Counted from the first letter of the stretch, positions 11,478-24,100 are shown. The stretch is DNA of 64,000 nucleotides from Drosophila pseudoobscura (GCF_009870125.1 NC_046679.1:12834001-12898000), one strand, 5' to 3'. Notes: generated from the sequence alone by a model not told the origin. Numbers and translations: made by a program.

Positions 11478-13146
11478 ATCGCTGAAACTGACAATGAGAC
11501 TGGGCTGGGCCGGACCTACTGTCGTTGTGCCCGCTTAAGGTATGAAAGGGTGCAACAATCTAGAAGAGAATAGAACAGAATTGTTTCTTTTCGCTGGCCA
11601 ACTTTTAGCACACTGAACATATTTATGGGTAATATACACAGGAAATACACATAATATATGGTATGGGTTAGGACAGCATCAGAAAAAGAAACATGCCCAC
11701 ACTGCCAGCAGTTTACCGTCCACTGGGACTCAGGGCTAAAATGCTGGCAGTGCTATCGGCGCAGGACAAGGAGTGCAGGAATTTGGAATAATCAGCATCA
11801 AAGAATACAAAACGTATTGCCACTGAAACAGCACACACGCACGCACACGAAACATACGTATGTGTGTATATATATGTACATATCTATACAATATTTTTCG
11901 AAAATCAAGGTGAGGCGTAAAAAAAAGAACGTTCTCATACATGTACACGAGACTATGTGCGTTGCGGCATTGACTGGCCGCCTACAAAAACATACGTACA
12001 TATGTACACAAATATATGGAATCAACTAATAATAATGGATGTGTGCAGATGATCAAGGCTATGACTGTTGGTGGCGCCAAGAGTCGCCTATGTACAAATG
12101 AAGTGGAAGTGGGTGCCCTCCAACCTGGGCACGCACCAGTACACACACTTTGTTTAACAATTGGTATTGATTTTATGATAGGTTACCATTGCGAGAGCTC
12201 GTCGCTGCTGTGTCTTTGATTCCTCCCGTGCGCCACGACGAAGTGAACAGAACAAACTGATATGGTTCCCAATATTGAGGATGAAATGGGCCAAGTTCTC
12301 TGACCGTTTATAGAGCGTGAGAGCGGCAAACAAACTTTAATATGAGTGCTTATTGTTTGCTTGTATTTGTAGCAGCAGCGACATCGGGTACTGTGTGTTT
12401 CGCTCGGTCAGCCAGCTGTTTGACCAAAAAGTGTGCGTGTGTGTGTGGCGCGTATAGTAATTTGCGCGCCCGGAAAATTGAATATCAGTTTGATTTAAAA
12501 CGGAATGTTTTTATTTTTAAACTCATTTATATATGTAGCTGCGCGCTGCTTCTTCTTGGCCTGGCCTGCCACCTCGGTCCGAACAGACGGCGCTGCCATC
12601 CCGTTCCAAACAGACCGGCGCTGCCCACTCGGCTGAGCGGCGAGTGCTGCCCACTCGGCACAAGCAAAAACAGAGTATAAACAAAATCGAAACAAAAACA
12701 GTGTATTTGTTTGTTGGGAGAAAAGTGCATACGGATGGCATGGCATGGAGCATGCAGATAGCGGAAAACACTCGATTCCCAGTTTGTTGGTTCACTTACA
12801 ATATTCTCGCGGAGTTTTTCGGAGCAGACACAGTGGCGAAAATATACGCGACAGCGGGACTAAATTATTTATTACACAACAAATAAATCAAAAAAGGCAT
12901 CAGCGTACTGCAAAACGCTTAAAAGTGGCAGCGTTCTGCTAAAAATAGGTTGTAAACAAACTGAGAAATAGGAAAGAAGCGCGCTCTGCGTCATTGACCC
13001 ACTAAATTGCCTCTGTCATTGCCAACGTCGTCGTCGTCGCCGGCGAAAGAACGTGCTATCTTTGTTGCCTCTCAAACCAAACCGAAGCCAAGTGCAAGAG
13101 CTGTTGTAACATCTTCAGTAGCAGGAACACGTGCAGTTTGGCAGCC
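11478..13146. other. Divergent intergenic region, Naa80 / MED6
   Basis: About 1.7 kb separates the divergent starts of Naa80 and MED6. It contains short CA/TA simple repeats near 11830-11880 and a GTGTGTGT tract near 12437. A GC-rich block (12540-12660) has small open frames on both strands. No frame shows a convincing domain. One frame at 11694-11757 happens to show two CxxC pairs (see rejected). The 5' leader of MED6 presumably lies in the last few hundred bases. Confidence 0.45.
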
Positions 13147-14105
13147 ATGGCGAACCGACAAATGGCCCAAGCCAATGCCAATGCGCCAGAGAACCATCTG
13201 CGGCTATCCTGGCATGACACCCAGATGATGGCCACGCTGAGCCCCCAGACTGTCATGGACTACTTCTGCCGCAAGTCCAATCCGTTCTACGACCATTTGT
13301 GCAACAACGAGACGATACGGATGCAGCGGCTGGGGCCCGAGCACTTGCAGTAGGTTCGCTCTTCATCCACTTATCCACTTGGCTAATGATAACTTTATTC
13401 GCAGCAACATGATTGGACTGGAGTACATCTTACTGCATGTGGCCGAACCCATTCTGTATGTGATACGCAAACAGCATCGTCATAATCCCTCGGAAGCGAC
13501 ACCCATTGCCGACTACTACATAATTGGAGGCACTGTTTACAAGGCGCCCGATTTGGCAAACGTCATCAATGCACGCATAGTATGTACTCCATTAATGTAC
13601 TATTGAGAGCAACCCAAGGCTAAGCTAAGCCCATTTGATTTCAGCTCAACACTGTCGTCAATCTTCAGTCTGCCTTCGAGGAGGCCAGCAGCTATGCCCG
13701 GTATCACCCCAACAAAGGATACACTTGGGATTTTTCCTCCAACAAAGTTTGTAAGCATCAATACGTGTTTGCAAATTCTCTGTTTCCTGTTTAATTCGAA
13801 TATTTTCTGCAGTGTCCGACAAGTCCAAGTCGGACAAAAAAGATGCCAACGCTGTGAAGGATGAAAACAGCGGCACTCTGTTTCAGAAGCAACGTGTGGA
13901 CATGCTGCTGGCCGAATTGTTACGCAAGTTTCCACCGCCCATACCTCCCATGCTACAGAATCTCCAGCAGCAGCCCATGGCAGCGGGGGATGAAATGACA
14001 CCCGGCGGTATCAATGCAACCGATATGAACAATGCCACGGGGCCGCTGGATATAAAGACAGAGGGTGTGGACATGAAACCCCCACCCGAAAAGAAGTCCA
14101 AGTGA
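13147..14105 (+). CDS. MED6: Mediator complex subunit 6
   Basis: Exons 13147-13349, 13405-13579, 13645-13750 and 13813-14105 give 258 residues with an unbroken frame. The conserved MED6 core is obvious: LRLSWHDTQMMATLSPQTVM, then DYFCRKSNPFYD, LGPEHLHNMIGLEYILLHV, then PIADYYIIGGTVYKAPDL. The His in HLHN is split across the first intron (CA|C). The C-terminal third is low complexity (polyproline, Met-rich, Lys tail). MED6 is a head-module subunit of Mediator that contacts RNA polymerase II machinery in the nucleus. The ATG used is the first in frame ahead of the conserved block. Its 3' end converges on the next gene, with fewer than 100 bases between stop codons. Confidence 0.95.
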
Positions 14106-14196
14106 TTATGTTAGTGTGTATTTTTGTTCGTCGGTTGTTGGAGATTAAAGTACACTGGAACTAAGACTTAGCTAGGGTAAAGACAAAATGTTTGAT

Positions 14197-16019
14197 TTAA
14201 TCCTTAGCACTCGGTGCTTCATCTTTAGCGGCGACCTTCAGGGTCTGACTCTTCGAGTGCATCGTCATGCAGTGGTTGGTGTACTCCAGTATACTCTTGA
14301 ACGGCTGCTTGCAGATGTTGCATGGCACAGTCTTTGTGGGCGTACGGTAAACACCAGCATGGGCAACGTTCTTTGGCGCCTTTTTCACGGACGGCGGTCC
14401 CATGGCCTTGGCTCCATTAGGGGCAGCTAGAATAGTAGATAAATCGGCGTTAGAACAGATCCATCCTGTCTTTAGATAACTTGAAAGCTTACCCTTTCCA
14501 ATTGGTGTTGTAATTTGAAGAGGCGGTGCCTTGTGTACACTCAAAACTGGTGGACCACCGCCACCTACAGTAGCTATTTTAGGTAGCTGCGCCTTCTTAA
14601 CATGATTAAGTTCTGTGAACTCCAGCTTGCGCTTTTCGGCTGGTGGTATTTTGTCACAGTTCTGCATCAGATGAATGTGCAGAGCACGCTCCAGGGCGAA
14701 GTTCTTGTCACAGAACTTGCAACGATTCTTGCTCCCGCCAGTGGCACTCGGATTGCCGTTTAGTTTCTTTAGGGTCTTGGGTCCATTCTCTACCATGTCG
14801 TGCATGCGAACATGCATATCGTGCAGGCTCTTCACACGGAAAGGTGCTCCGCAAGACTTGCAATTGAAGACTGCATCAGATGCGGGCTGAGTTGGGGCCT
14901 TCGAAGTGGCTGGAATGATATTTTTGGGACAACTGATCCCTGTGGTGGCTAGGGACATGCGCGAAATGCCAGATTTGGTCTTGGGTATAGGCAAAACGCT
15001 CCGGCGGCTTACTGGTAGCCCGCCGCCTGCGCCCATCTTGCGGGATGGACTGTTCAGCGTAGTTTTCACTACAACGGACATGCGTTGTTTGAAGGAGTAG
15101 GTGCGCGTTTCGACAGCGCCTGTCGGCAAGATTGAGCGTCGTGGACGCGGCAAGGTCCCAGAAGCTTTAGGAAGTAACGATACTCGCTTTTTGGTGGGTT
15201 CGAAAGTTAATGGTTTCGAGGTCGACGGATTCATCGTGCTGGATATCTTTAGAGCCTTGGCAAGCAGCTCGGAGACTTCCTTGACAACATCAGTGACTGG
15301 AGGAGTCTCTTTTACATCTTTAACTTCTGGAGAACAAGCGAGAACCGACGTATCCTCATTGGACACTGAAACCCGGATCGGTTTAATACAGAATTACGGG
15401 AATACTGGGGATAGGGACAAGGCTCACCTTCGGTAATGTTCTCTAGGACTACATTTGCACTTAATGGGTAAACGGTGTTGAGGATATTCGGCTTAGCAAC
15501 TTCCTGCATTGAGACTTCATCCGTGGTGGAGTCTTCAGTCTTCAAAGTATTGAATTTCACGGTGGTACCCGTCAGTTCCAAGGAGCTGGAAATAGTTGAA
15601 TTATTGCCGCCTGGATTCTCATCGGGCAGTGAGTTCTCCTTGTTCTCCGCATTATCCACTTCGACAGGCATTGCCAGCGACTCTGCTGCCATGATTTTCT
15701 TTGAGGGAGTTGAGCTTAAAGCGTTGTGCTTGTTCAACAAGCAGTAGTCGAATGGTTTCAATGGCGAGTTCGGCTCAGAATTAATGAGTGCCGAGTGGTG
15801 TAGATCCTGGAGGACGGCCCGTTTCATCTCCTTATCTTCTACAGTCTTGTCCAAATTAGCTTCCATCTTGGAGCTGTGCATCTCCATATATTGACTGTTG
15901 TGGCTGACCACTGCAGATTGCCATTTGCTGACATTGGACAGCGTGTCGTCAGCATCAAAGGACAAGTACATGGAAATACTTTCCTCGTTGGCCGCGATCG
16001 AGCGACGGGAGTCGTCCAT
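14197..16019 (-). CDS. C2H2 zinc-finger protein, CG8478-like
   Basis: Exons on the reverse strand are 15428-16019, 14493-15365 and 14197-14426, giving 564 residues with consistent phases. The first half is acidic and Ser/Thr-rich and looks disordered (MDDSRRSIAANEESISMYLS). The middle is basic with repeated R-x-S-(V/I)-LP motifs (RRSILP, SRRSVLP), which look like kinase or phosphatase docking sites. Three separate C2H2 fingers follow: CKSCGAPFRVKSLHDMHVRMH, trimmed here to its core CKSCGAPF, then CKFCDKNFALERALHIH, and CNICKQPFKSILEYTNH near the C-terminus. I believe this is the orthologue of D. melanogaster CG8478, which lies in the same neighbourhood, but the link is from memory. Nuclear location is likely; DNA targets are unknown. 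It is convergent with MED6. Confidence 0.75.
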
Positions 16020-16364
16020 TACTGTCCTCGTTATTTAGTTTCGTCTGGTTAATAATTTGCCCAATTGGCTACTCAAAGTAAATTTGATTTGTCTAAAAGA
16101 AACGCCACTAACAATGAAAAACAATTTGCGAACGCCAGAACCGACGCTGTACCAAAAACAAAGCCGCTAATATTTAAAAAAGATTTTCCAACACTAGTCA
16201 TTCGAAAAAATGCAATAAATATCAATAATTTTCGTAACTCTTATTTTCCGAAACACACTCGACACGGCACAACTATATACTGAATATGGTAAAATAAACT
16301 AATTCAGCACTTGAAAGTTTTTCATTTCGTCGCCTTCTTTGATTGAATAAAATTACATAAAATA

Positions 16365-16915
16365 CGAACGGCCGGTATATTTACCGTATTTTTGAAAATG
16401 AGACGGTATATTTTCAGTATATTTCAGTATATTTTATCCTTGTTCTCTTTTTCACAAAATGGCCTTTGCGCATACCCTAGGGCAGCGGGTATTATAGGAT
16501 TTAGGAAATGTTTGTCATACATGCCAGCAAAGACGTAAAGTTCCATACACACTACGTTACACACTTACCTCTTTCCTTAAACCTTATTTTAAAAAAAGGA
16601 CTTTTAATTAGTCAATCTTGTAGGAAATTAATTCATCAATAGAATATGTGCACAGCGCTGCGAGTCCTATTTAGCTAGTAATATCAAATCGAATATTCAA
16701 ATCAAGGAATATGGTTTCAATCCTTGACGGAGAGCGATTAACCCTTTGTTGGCCAAGGGGTATCTTCGTATATCACCGAAAATAATAACAATTTTACCAT
16801 TTTAGCGCAGTTCAGGTGAAAGATATCATGGTCCTTTTTTAAGTAAAGATGAATGTATTATTTTCGGCCGCTTAACCTATGTTTAAATAAATGGGGCTTA
16901 AGTGGGCTAAGCTCG
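16365..16915 (-). repeat. Dispersed non-coding repeat, copy 1
   Basis: Read on the reverse strand this segment contains three blocks shared with other places in the window: CTTAGCCCACTTAAGCCCC (16892-16910), an ACATTT/GGGTAT palindrome-like block near 16480-16520, and AAATATACCGTCTCATTTTC (16371-16440). The same blocks recur near 43.1-43.4 and 56.9-57.5 kb. Copies are diverged and carry indels. I see no coding capacity. It lies between the divergent starts of the CG8478-like gene and Snap24. Confidence 0.65.
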
Positions 16916-17252
16916 TTTCTTTCAGACGGGTGGTCAGACCGATATACCGATAAATCCACTGTTGATGTATATACAAAAATTCGCGTTGGAGGAGAAAAAT
17001 CTTATTTGCCAAAATCTATTAAAAGTAAATACTGTTGCTGAATTTTGATAACAAGTTCCTGTAAGTCCACAAACGAGCTTAAACCTACCGAACCACATAT
17101 CTGCGCACCAGTACAGACACAGTCGACACAAGCATCCGGGATTTTTTGATTGTGTGTGACTCACTGGGAACACAGATTTCCCCCAAACACTAGACAACGT
17201 CGAAGTCGCACCCACTTGTTAAGTCATCAGTTTGAGGCAATCAAGTCTAAAA

Positions 17253-17888
17253 ATGGCTGCTGTGGAGAACGAACCGCGCACAGAGCTCCAGGAGCTGCAG
17301 CTGAAGTCAGCTACAGTGGCAGATGAATCGCTGGAAAGCACCCGCCGCATGCTGAGTCTCATGGACGAAAGCAAGGAGGCGGGCATTCGTACCCTGGTAG
17401 CCCTTGATGATCAGGGAGAGCAGTTGGATCGCATCGAGGAGGGAATGGACCGCATCAATGCTGACATGCGAGAGGCCGAAAAGAATCTCAGCGGAATGGA
17501 GAAGTGCTGTGGCATCTGCGTAATACCCTGGAAGAAGGTGAACATCAAAGATGATGGAGACAGCGCCTGGAAGGGCAACGACGATGGCAAAGTTGTGGCC
17601 AGTCAGCCCCAGAGAGTGATCGATGAGCGCGAGCGCGGTGGCATGGGTGCACCTGCACAGTCTGGCTATGTGGCACGAATAACCAACGATGCACGCGAGG
17701 ATGAAATGGACGAGAATCTGGGTCAAGTGAACTCAATGCTGGGCAACTTACGAAACATGGCCCTGGACATGGGATCTGAGCTGGAGAATCAAAACAAGCA
17801 AGTCGATCGTATCAACGCCAAGGGCGATGCCAACAACGTTCGCATGGATGGCGTGAACAAGCGCGCAAACAACCTGCTCAAGAGTTAA
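17253..17888 (+). CDS. Snap24: SNAP-25 family t-SNARE Snap24
   Basis: A single exon of 636 nt encodes 211 residues, matching Snap24 length. Two Qb/Qc SNARE helices are visible, one at about residues 15-80 ([20 protein letters not shown] onward) and one over the last 60 residues. The ionic-layer glutamines lie within heptads such as [14 protein letters not shown] and [15 protein letters not shown]. Between them the cysteine cluster CCGIC (residues 85-89) should be palmitoylated and hold the protein on membranes. Snap24 is the fly paralogue of SNAP-25 used in general and secretory-granule exocytosis. The ATG chosen begins [13 protein letters not shown]; an upstream in-frame leader exists but has no ATG. 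The gene has no intron inside the coding region. Confidence 0.93.
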   Translation: MAAVENEPRTELQELQLKSATVADESLESTRRMLSLMDESKEAGIRTLVALDDQGEQLDRIEEGMDRINADMREAEKNLSGMEKCCGICVIPWKKVNIKDDGDSAWKGNDDGKVVASQPQRVIDERERGGMGAPAQSGYVARITNDAREDEMDENLGQVNSMLGNLRNMALDMGSELENQNKQVDRINAKGDANNVRMDGVNKRANNLLKS

Positions 17889-19023
17889 ATATGCACAAAG
17901 AAAACGGACTCGTATCTCAAATCAATAACCAAGCCGATAACCCAATCCCCCAGATTAATTCGAACCCCTCTTTACTTCTGCCCTTATGGGAAGAAAAGCA
18001 AATGTTATGGGCACAAAACTGTAGCAGTTGTAGAAGCCAGTGGTTGCTACCCCGATATTTATACTATATATTATATACATATACAAGTAGAAGAAGAAAA
18101 ACAGGACTATACTATGCAACAAACCCATCTATACACTATACAAGCACTCTTTTGTACAACCAACTGAAGGTACCAATTACTTACGTTCGACTACTAAATG
18201 TACATTTATGCGAAAAGCAAAGCCCAATTACTACTGTTACTATTACTATACATGTGTACAAACAAAAGCAACCGACCCGAGCGTTGCGGAGCCCAATTTT
18301 ACTGAGATTTACCTTATAATGTACTCTGTTTTTGGTACACACTTTTTGAGGCATTTTACCTATGGAACTTGTGGAATAATCAAACCTACACATACTATAC
18401 TATAAATGTAACTATTGAGATAAATATGAATGTAATGTACTATTGATGTATTTATGTACAACCCGTAGACCCGAACCGAGCCCCCGATATCCCACCCACA
18501 GGCACGGCATCTGAAGTCACTTGCTCTCATGCGGAGGATATGAAGCAAATTTAAGGGGTGGTGGGTGTCATATCGTAGCCAATTTTATGAATCGTTTGTT
18601 ATACATTAGATACATGTAATGGGACCCCTTGTTTATTGAATTGATCACTTGAAATGTTTGGTCCAAAACGTTCTATTGAATGAATACGAATTGAGATTTG
18701 AACTTCGCGGAAATCGTACAATTATATAGTTTAATTATTTCCCAAATAAACATAGACATCAGCCCAGTTTCAACCAACTAGTTTAAGTAAATGGAAATTG
18801 TTGTTTTGAATTGTCTCAAGAAATATGCTGAACCAAGCTGTTTGTGCGCAAGATATTGCTCGTTAATTAATGTATGTATTATGAATGTCCGTATTGTATA
18901 CTGATTAGATAACTTATTTTATTGCTTCTATTATTGCCACATAGCTTACATTCATAGCTGTTAAATTGCAATTATATGAAATCAAATGAATTTATTGCAC
19001 TTTACAGAAGATTTGGATTACAA
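17889..19023. other. 3' UTR / intergenic, Snap24 and Mpi
   Basis: The region between the convergent stops of Snap24 and Mpi is AT-rich and gene-free. Candidate poly(A) signals (AATAAA-type) occur at about 18746 on the plus strand, so Snap24 may have a long 3' UTR. Small frames here lack domains. Confidence 0.5.
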
Positions 19024-20265
19024 TTATGCCACTCGAAAATAGTTGTACGTCGCTATATAGCAGGTGAAGTTTTCGCCACAATCTTCGGCTGGGGCAAATT
19101 CAATTTCCGGCGCTGCCTCCACTGGAATGTAAACGATGCTGCCGCGCGTCAACACAATCTCTTTGAGGCCGGCACTGGTGTTCACCCGCAATGTGCGCGA
19201 GCCCTCAAGCGTTATTAGAATGGATCCGTATGGCTGAATTTGCAACTTATAGTTCTCAACGGTATGCTTAATGGCCACATGAATCACCGCAAAGTCGTCC
19301 ACGGGTGGGACGTACACCTGGACGTTTTCGTCAATGTGATAGGGCAAGAAGAGCTTGCGGCCAGCGTCTGCGCCCTCAAAGATGACAGAGGCTATCAACT
19401 GCTCTACGTCTTTATACTTTGGCGTGAGCCCAGCGCGTATCACATTGTCCGAGCAGGCCATACACTCGACGCAGTCGCCGTCCAGATACGCGTGGATCTC
19501 ATTGGCACCCAGGTAAATGGCTTGGCCCGGTTGCAAGTGTACCAGATTCAAGAAGAAAAGCGATAGCACGCCCACATCCCCAGGAAAGTCCGCGTTTACC
19601 TTGTTGAACACGTTCAGAAGCTCATTGAATTTCAGTTCTGTAAAAAAAAGGTTTACCTGGGGGTCTACCTGGTCTTAGTTGAACTTACCTCTCTGATAGT
19701 TTTTGGCTATATCTTTAATGCACTTGGCCACGTCAGCCTCTTTAGAATTCATCAGCTTCTCGTAGCACAGTTTAAGGGTCTCGGAACTGGGACTTTGATG
19801 CAGTTTATCCACAGCCTCCTTACCGATGAGCTTTGAAAGGGGCTGGAACTCGTCAATAAAGTCTCGAATGTCCTCGACGGGCTGGAATCCAACTAGAGCC
19901 ACAAACGGGGTCAAAGCTATGGCCAACTCTGGCTTGTGATTGTCGTCCTTGTAGATCTCTGGACGTTCCTTGTGCAAGCGTTCGGCCTCGCATTTATTTG
20001 GATGAACTTGTATGCTCAGAGCTTTGCTTATGCTCAGCACCTTGAACAGGTACGGCAAGTCCTTTTTCAGCACCCGATCCAAAGTCTCGCCAGTTTCCTT
20101 CACCACAGACACCCCACAGATGTGTGTGCCCATCCACATTTCCGCATAGCTCTCCTCCTCATTCAGCGTAAAGTCCGGATCGTTGGCCATGGCCAGTTGG
20201 GCGACGGCCGAGTTGATCCCCTTGCGTCCCCAATCATAGTTTTTTACCCATCCAGTAAGCTCCAT
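19024..20265 (-). CDS. Mpi: Mannose-6-phosphate isomerase
   Basis: Exons 19689-20265 and 19024-19637 on the reverse strand give 396 residues, standard for type I phosphomannose isomerase. The N-terminus MELTGWVKNYDWGRKG holds the family WG motif. The zinc and substrate site is seen in SIQVHPNK and DNHKPELAIALTPF. The second exon carries LHLQPGQAIYLGANEIHAYL with its conserved E-x-HAY. The enzyme interconverts fructose-6-phosphate and mannose-6-phosphate in the cytosol. It feeds GDP-mannose and dolichol-phosphate-mannose synthesis, the donor used by the neighbouring ALG12. The intron (GTAAGT to TTTTTTACAG) is phase 1. The adjacency to ALG12 is suggestive but no shared regulation is visible. 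Confidence 0.95.
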
Positions 20266-20798
20266 TTTCGTGTGCCCTGACTGTGTTGCAACTTTACTTT
20301 ACATTTAAAAAAAAAATTTACATTTTACGTCATTTTGCGACCTTGCACTTTATATAAATATTTTATTTTATTTTTTAAAAAACAGCTGATTTTTTTTTCC
20401 AAAAATTTTACAACATTTCTCCAATGTCAAATGAAAAACAAGACTCAGAGTTGCCACGTTGGTGGGTTTTCTGACAGGGTGGTACAACTGTGATATAGTT
20501 CGTTGCTAGATATGTTTATTATTTTTATTTGTTATTTTAAATCAAATCAAATATCGAAATCGGGTAATTTGATTTCCGATCATGAAAATATATAATTTTG
20601 TTAGATAAGTAAACAAACCCTCTGGCAGCCCACTTATTTAAGAGTTGCCACATTATTCATTTAAAAAAAAAACAAAAAACAACCTAGAAACTGTTAATGC
20701 TATCGAATTTTGAATTAAGATTTAACTTTTTATTTTTTATAAGTCCAACACACACAATTATAAACTTTTATTTATATCTATTATAGCACGATCGTCAA
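20266..20798. other. Short AT-rich spacer, Mpi / ALG12
   Basis: This separates the Mpi start from the ALG12 stop, both on the minus strand. It is very AT-rich with A and T runs, and contains AACAGCTGAT at 20380-20390, an E-box of the Ohler promoter type that could serve Mpi. Otherwise I see nothing in it. Confidence 0.45.
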
Positions 20799-23158
20799 TC
20801 ATTTGGTTTTCGTGTTCTCGTCGTCTATTTTGTCTATTACCTGTTTTAAACAGTCCTTCGTTGACGTCTTTTCCAAATCGCAGATGCGCGTGAGGTCCAT
20901 TGTTGCAATCTGCTCAATCATCTCTTTGATTTTTTCCTGCTTAATTATTGATTTTACAGACTGTCTTATTCCTGGTCGCCCGCCAGTGGCACCTGTGGTC
21001 TTTGGCATCGTCTCCGAGGAGTCGTTTTCGATATCCTTGCCCTTGGCGCGATAGTGCTGCTCGATAATCTGGCGTATCTTCAGCTTGGTTGCCGCCCGCG
21101 ATGTTCGCGAGGCTTGTCCCAGGGCCAGGTTTCGTAGTTCCAGAAAATTGATCTCCTTAGTTGGAGCATCGGGTGTGTCAACCTCAGGATCAATGTTGGC
21201 ATTGAGCTCAATGGAGGTCTCTTCCACAGTCGCCACAATGCCGTCATCATCATCCAGATTTAGAAACTGGTCCTCCTTGGCTTCAGGCACTTTATTTTCC
21301 TTGGGGATCTCCACTGTAGGCACTGGATCTGCTGTTACTGGTTTAGGCTCCAGCACTTTTGTCTTTTTTACTTTTGTTTTGGTTTTCTCTTTCAGTATTG
21401 CCGGCGGCGTCGTTGCCCGTTTCTTGAGGATGCCTATGCAAGGCTTTGTCTTAACTCGAACCGGCAACAGGGAATTGTATTGTATGCCGATGCTGTTGAA
21501 GCAATCGACAAACTCCAAGGTGTCGAAATCATCCTGCAGCGATGACCATAGCTCCGTGTTATGCTTGTTTTTGGCTTCCACCAAAAGATGGGTATATCTG
21601 GCTATTTCAGCTTGGGTGTAATTCATAGACTCATCCTTGCTGTAGGTCCATTCATCACGAATTTCCATGAAACGGGACACTCCACTTTGGGCAGCCAAGT
21701 TGGCAATGTGTACCGACACATTAGGGGTGGCGCTCTCCAAGCGATGCAGCCGAGACAGGGCCGCTCCGCCCGGATAGTTTGTTCCCGAAATGACAAGCAA
21801 AAACACGGTGACAAAGACATTTAGTAGAAGATGACCGACGGACCCCAAAGCCAGGCAGCTATGCCACGTCGACTTGGCACAGTTCATCCATCTGAGGGAA
21901 GAAGAACAATAAATCTGGTAATGTCCCAGTAGTTTTTCTCACTTACATGCGTTGGCAGGCGCAAGCTGCGGCTATGTTCAGCACAGGAAATACATATATG
22001 ATGAAACGCAGCTCTTTGTGGGGAAGTACAGAGTAGAGCAGTACAAAAACCAGCGCTGACAAAGCCAAGGGACGAATTCTGGGCTCTAGGACACAACCGA
22101 TTGGCACAAATAATAACGATGCTCCCATAGCCCGAGGCAGGGCCGAGTAGAAGTACCAAAGGAACGGTGACGTGCCCCAGTTTGAGCTCTTATTAAGAAT
22201 GGTATTATACCATAGTACCTCACCCTCGGGCCAGAGCAGGCGCCGCCAGAAGAAAGAGTCCACGAGCACTGAGGCGGCCAAAATGCAAACGCCCGCTGGC
22301 AAAGCAATCTTCAACAGCCTTAGGATAATGCGAATAGTCAGATGGTCAATAGTTAGGGACATAGGTATTCATCAACACACCTATCAATGGACAGCTGCCG
22401 CTGCAGTAAGTTAATGGCTAGCAGTAGTCCCAAAAAAAGGGCCAACTCCGATCGAAAGACCAGTATGGCAATGCCAGAGCACACAATGAATGGCTTCTGT
22501 TGGCCGCGCATCCAATAAGCAATAGCATAGAGCACTGTAACATCAACATTTTTTAGTTAATTGGTCATACAGGCACTTTGAATACTTACCTATGGGCAGA
22601 GCAAATATGTTGGGCAGTGGACGCGTCATGTAGAACATGAAATGAAACTGCGTTATTGTTATGGCCGTGAACCACAGACGCACCTCCACCCCGTAGATCT
22701 TTGTCACAGCCTGACGCAGGTTGTTCCAAGCTAGGGAAATGGCTCCAGCTAACACAAGGCGCACTGGAATAGGAACGAGAATTAAAAGAGGCGACATTTT
22801 AATGTACAAAATGCTTTTACCTACATATTGTGCCCAGAACTTATTGAGCCTCAGAGTCTCGAAGAGCAGCACAAATGGTGCCGACAGCATTGACACCACC
22901 AGCGGGCCAATAAAGGTGCGGGGTACTACGCCAGGATACTCATGGTGATCATACTGATGGATTAGAGATGCAGAACGTATATCAGTGATTCGAATGGGGT
23001 ATTAAGTAGCTTTTACGTTTGATTACCTGAGTGAAATTGCTGCGCAAGTACAAAATGTCATGCATGGCCTGCAAGTTAAAGCTCTCCTCCACTTTGGTAA
23101 AGGGCGTGTAGACCAGATGGGCCGCCGCCGTCAGAAGCACCAGCATATCCACGCCCAT
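20799..23158 (-). CDS. ALG12 dolichol-P-Man alpha-1,6-mannosyltransferase with long C-terminal extension
   Basis: Six exons on the reverse strand: 23027-23158, 22821-22953, 22590-22763, 22381-22534, 21947-22318 and 20799-21891. They give 685 residues. Family GT22 features are an N-terminal [15 protein letters not shown] luminal loop, [12 protein letters not shown], many hydrophobic membrane segments, and [16 protein letters not shown]12 adds the eighth mannose to the lipid-linked N-glycan precursor in the ER lumen. About 200 C-terminal residues past the membrane domain are charged and Lys/Glu-rich, with predicted coil character ([15 protein letters not shown], then KIKEMIEQI). Human ALG12 (488 residues) lacks this. 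I recall the fly gene as CG8412. Orthology to ALG12 is firm; the role of the tail is unknown. Confidence 0.88.
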
Positions 23159-23534
23159 CTTTCGGTATCGTCGTTGGTGTATCAAAAATGCTTAAAAGCT
23201 GGAGTCAGTATTGGACCATTACATAATGGCCATGTTTGTTTTGACATCAATTTATAGATATATATACAATTTGGACTTGTCTTGTTATGATGATTCTATC
23301 ATCAATAGCCAAGGTTCCGGCCGGTATCGCACGCTCTTTGTTTTGAACAAACTACACTTCAACGACTATTCTACAGGGCATTCGCAAAAAACCAGCATTT
23401 AAATACATATATGGCTTATATGGAGTTGTTCCAAATGTTCCAAAATAAATCGAAATATATAAATAGAAGACGAAACAGCAACCACAACAAGAACAAGAAC
23501 AAAACAACAGGTCCGTGATATAGCTTAGAGGTGT

Positions 23535-24100
23535 CAAACTATCGATGGCACAATCGATAGTATCGATGTTTTGTGCTAATATCGATGGTTTCATGATACC
23601 CCGCCTCTACTTGGATTTTGAAAAGTGCAGTGATGTCAACCGAAAAACTTGAAGATCTCTTTATTCATTAATCAGAAAACATAGGCAACTCATTGCGAAA
23701 GGATCTGGTCAAGTGGGTGTTATTGTAACTGACAATTCTTTAAAAACGACACCTACTCCTACTGCCTACTGCTTAAATTTAACTGTGCAAGACTGCTTGA
23801 GCCAAGAAAATTTCAAGTTTGGGCTGAGCATGATTATCTTTTTTAAAAGTAGCACGTTCGCATATAAATTGTTCAAGGTTTAAATGTTGGCAGGCAGGTC
23901 TGTTTCTTTTTGGAAGAGAAATAAAAAAAGGCTTTTGATAGTTGCAGATCGCTCAACAATGAGCCTTGCCACCATATAGATGACCGATTTAAAAAATAAG
24001 GATTTATCTAATTTTGCTTGAAAAATAGCTTTTCAAACGTTTCTAGTTACTATCGATACTATCGATTTTTTGAATCATTCTATTCACAACTATCGATTGG
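23535..24100. promoter_or_regulatory. Bidirectional promoter region with a cluster of DRE (TATCGAT) sites
   Basis: TATCGAT cores lie at 23540-23546, 23553-23559 (inverted), 23561-23567, 23580-23586, 24051-24058 (perfect TATCGATA), 24060-24066 and 24091-24097. They sit between the divergent genes ALG12 (start 23158) and Rpt3R (start 24186). TATCGATA is the DNA replication-related element bound by DREF, and overlapping sites are used by BEAF-32, which often marks divergent housekeeping promoters. The sites fall in two groups, one facing each gene. Binding itself is inferred. Confidence 0.6.

Noticed and set aside
11694-11757. Zinc-ribbon-like pattern CPHC-x14-CWQC in a plus-strand frame
   Set aside because: The frame runs straight into CA/TA simple repeats, has no ATG context or splice partner, and lies in a promoter region; two CxxC pairs can occur by chance.
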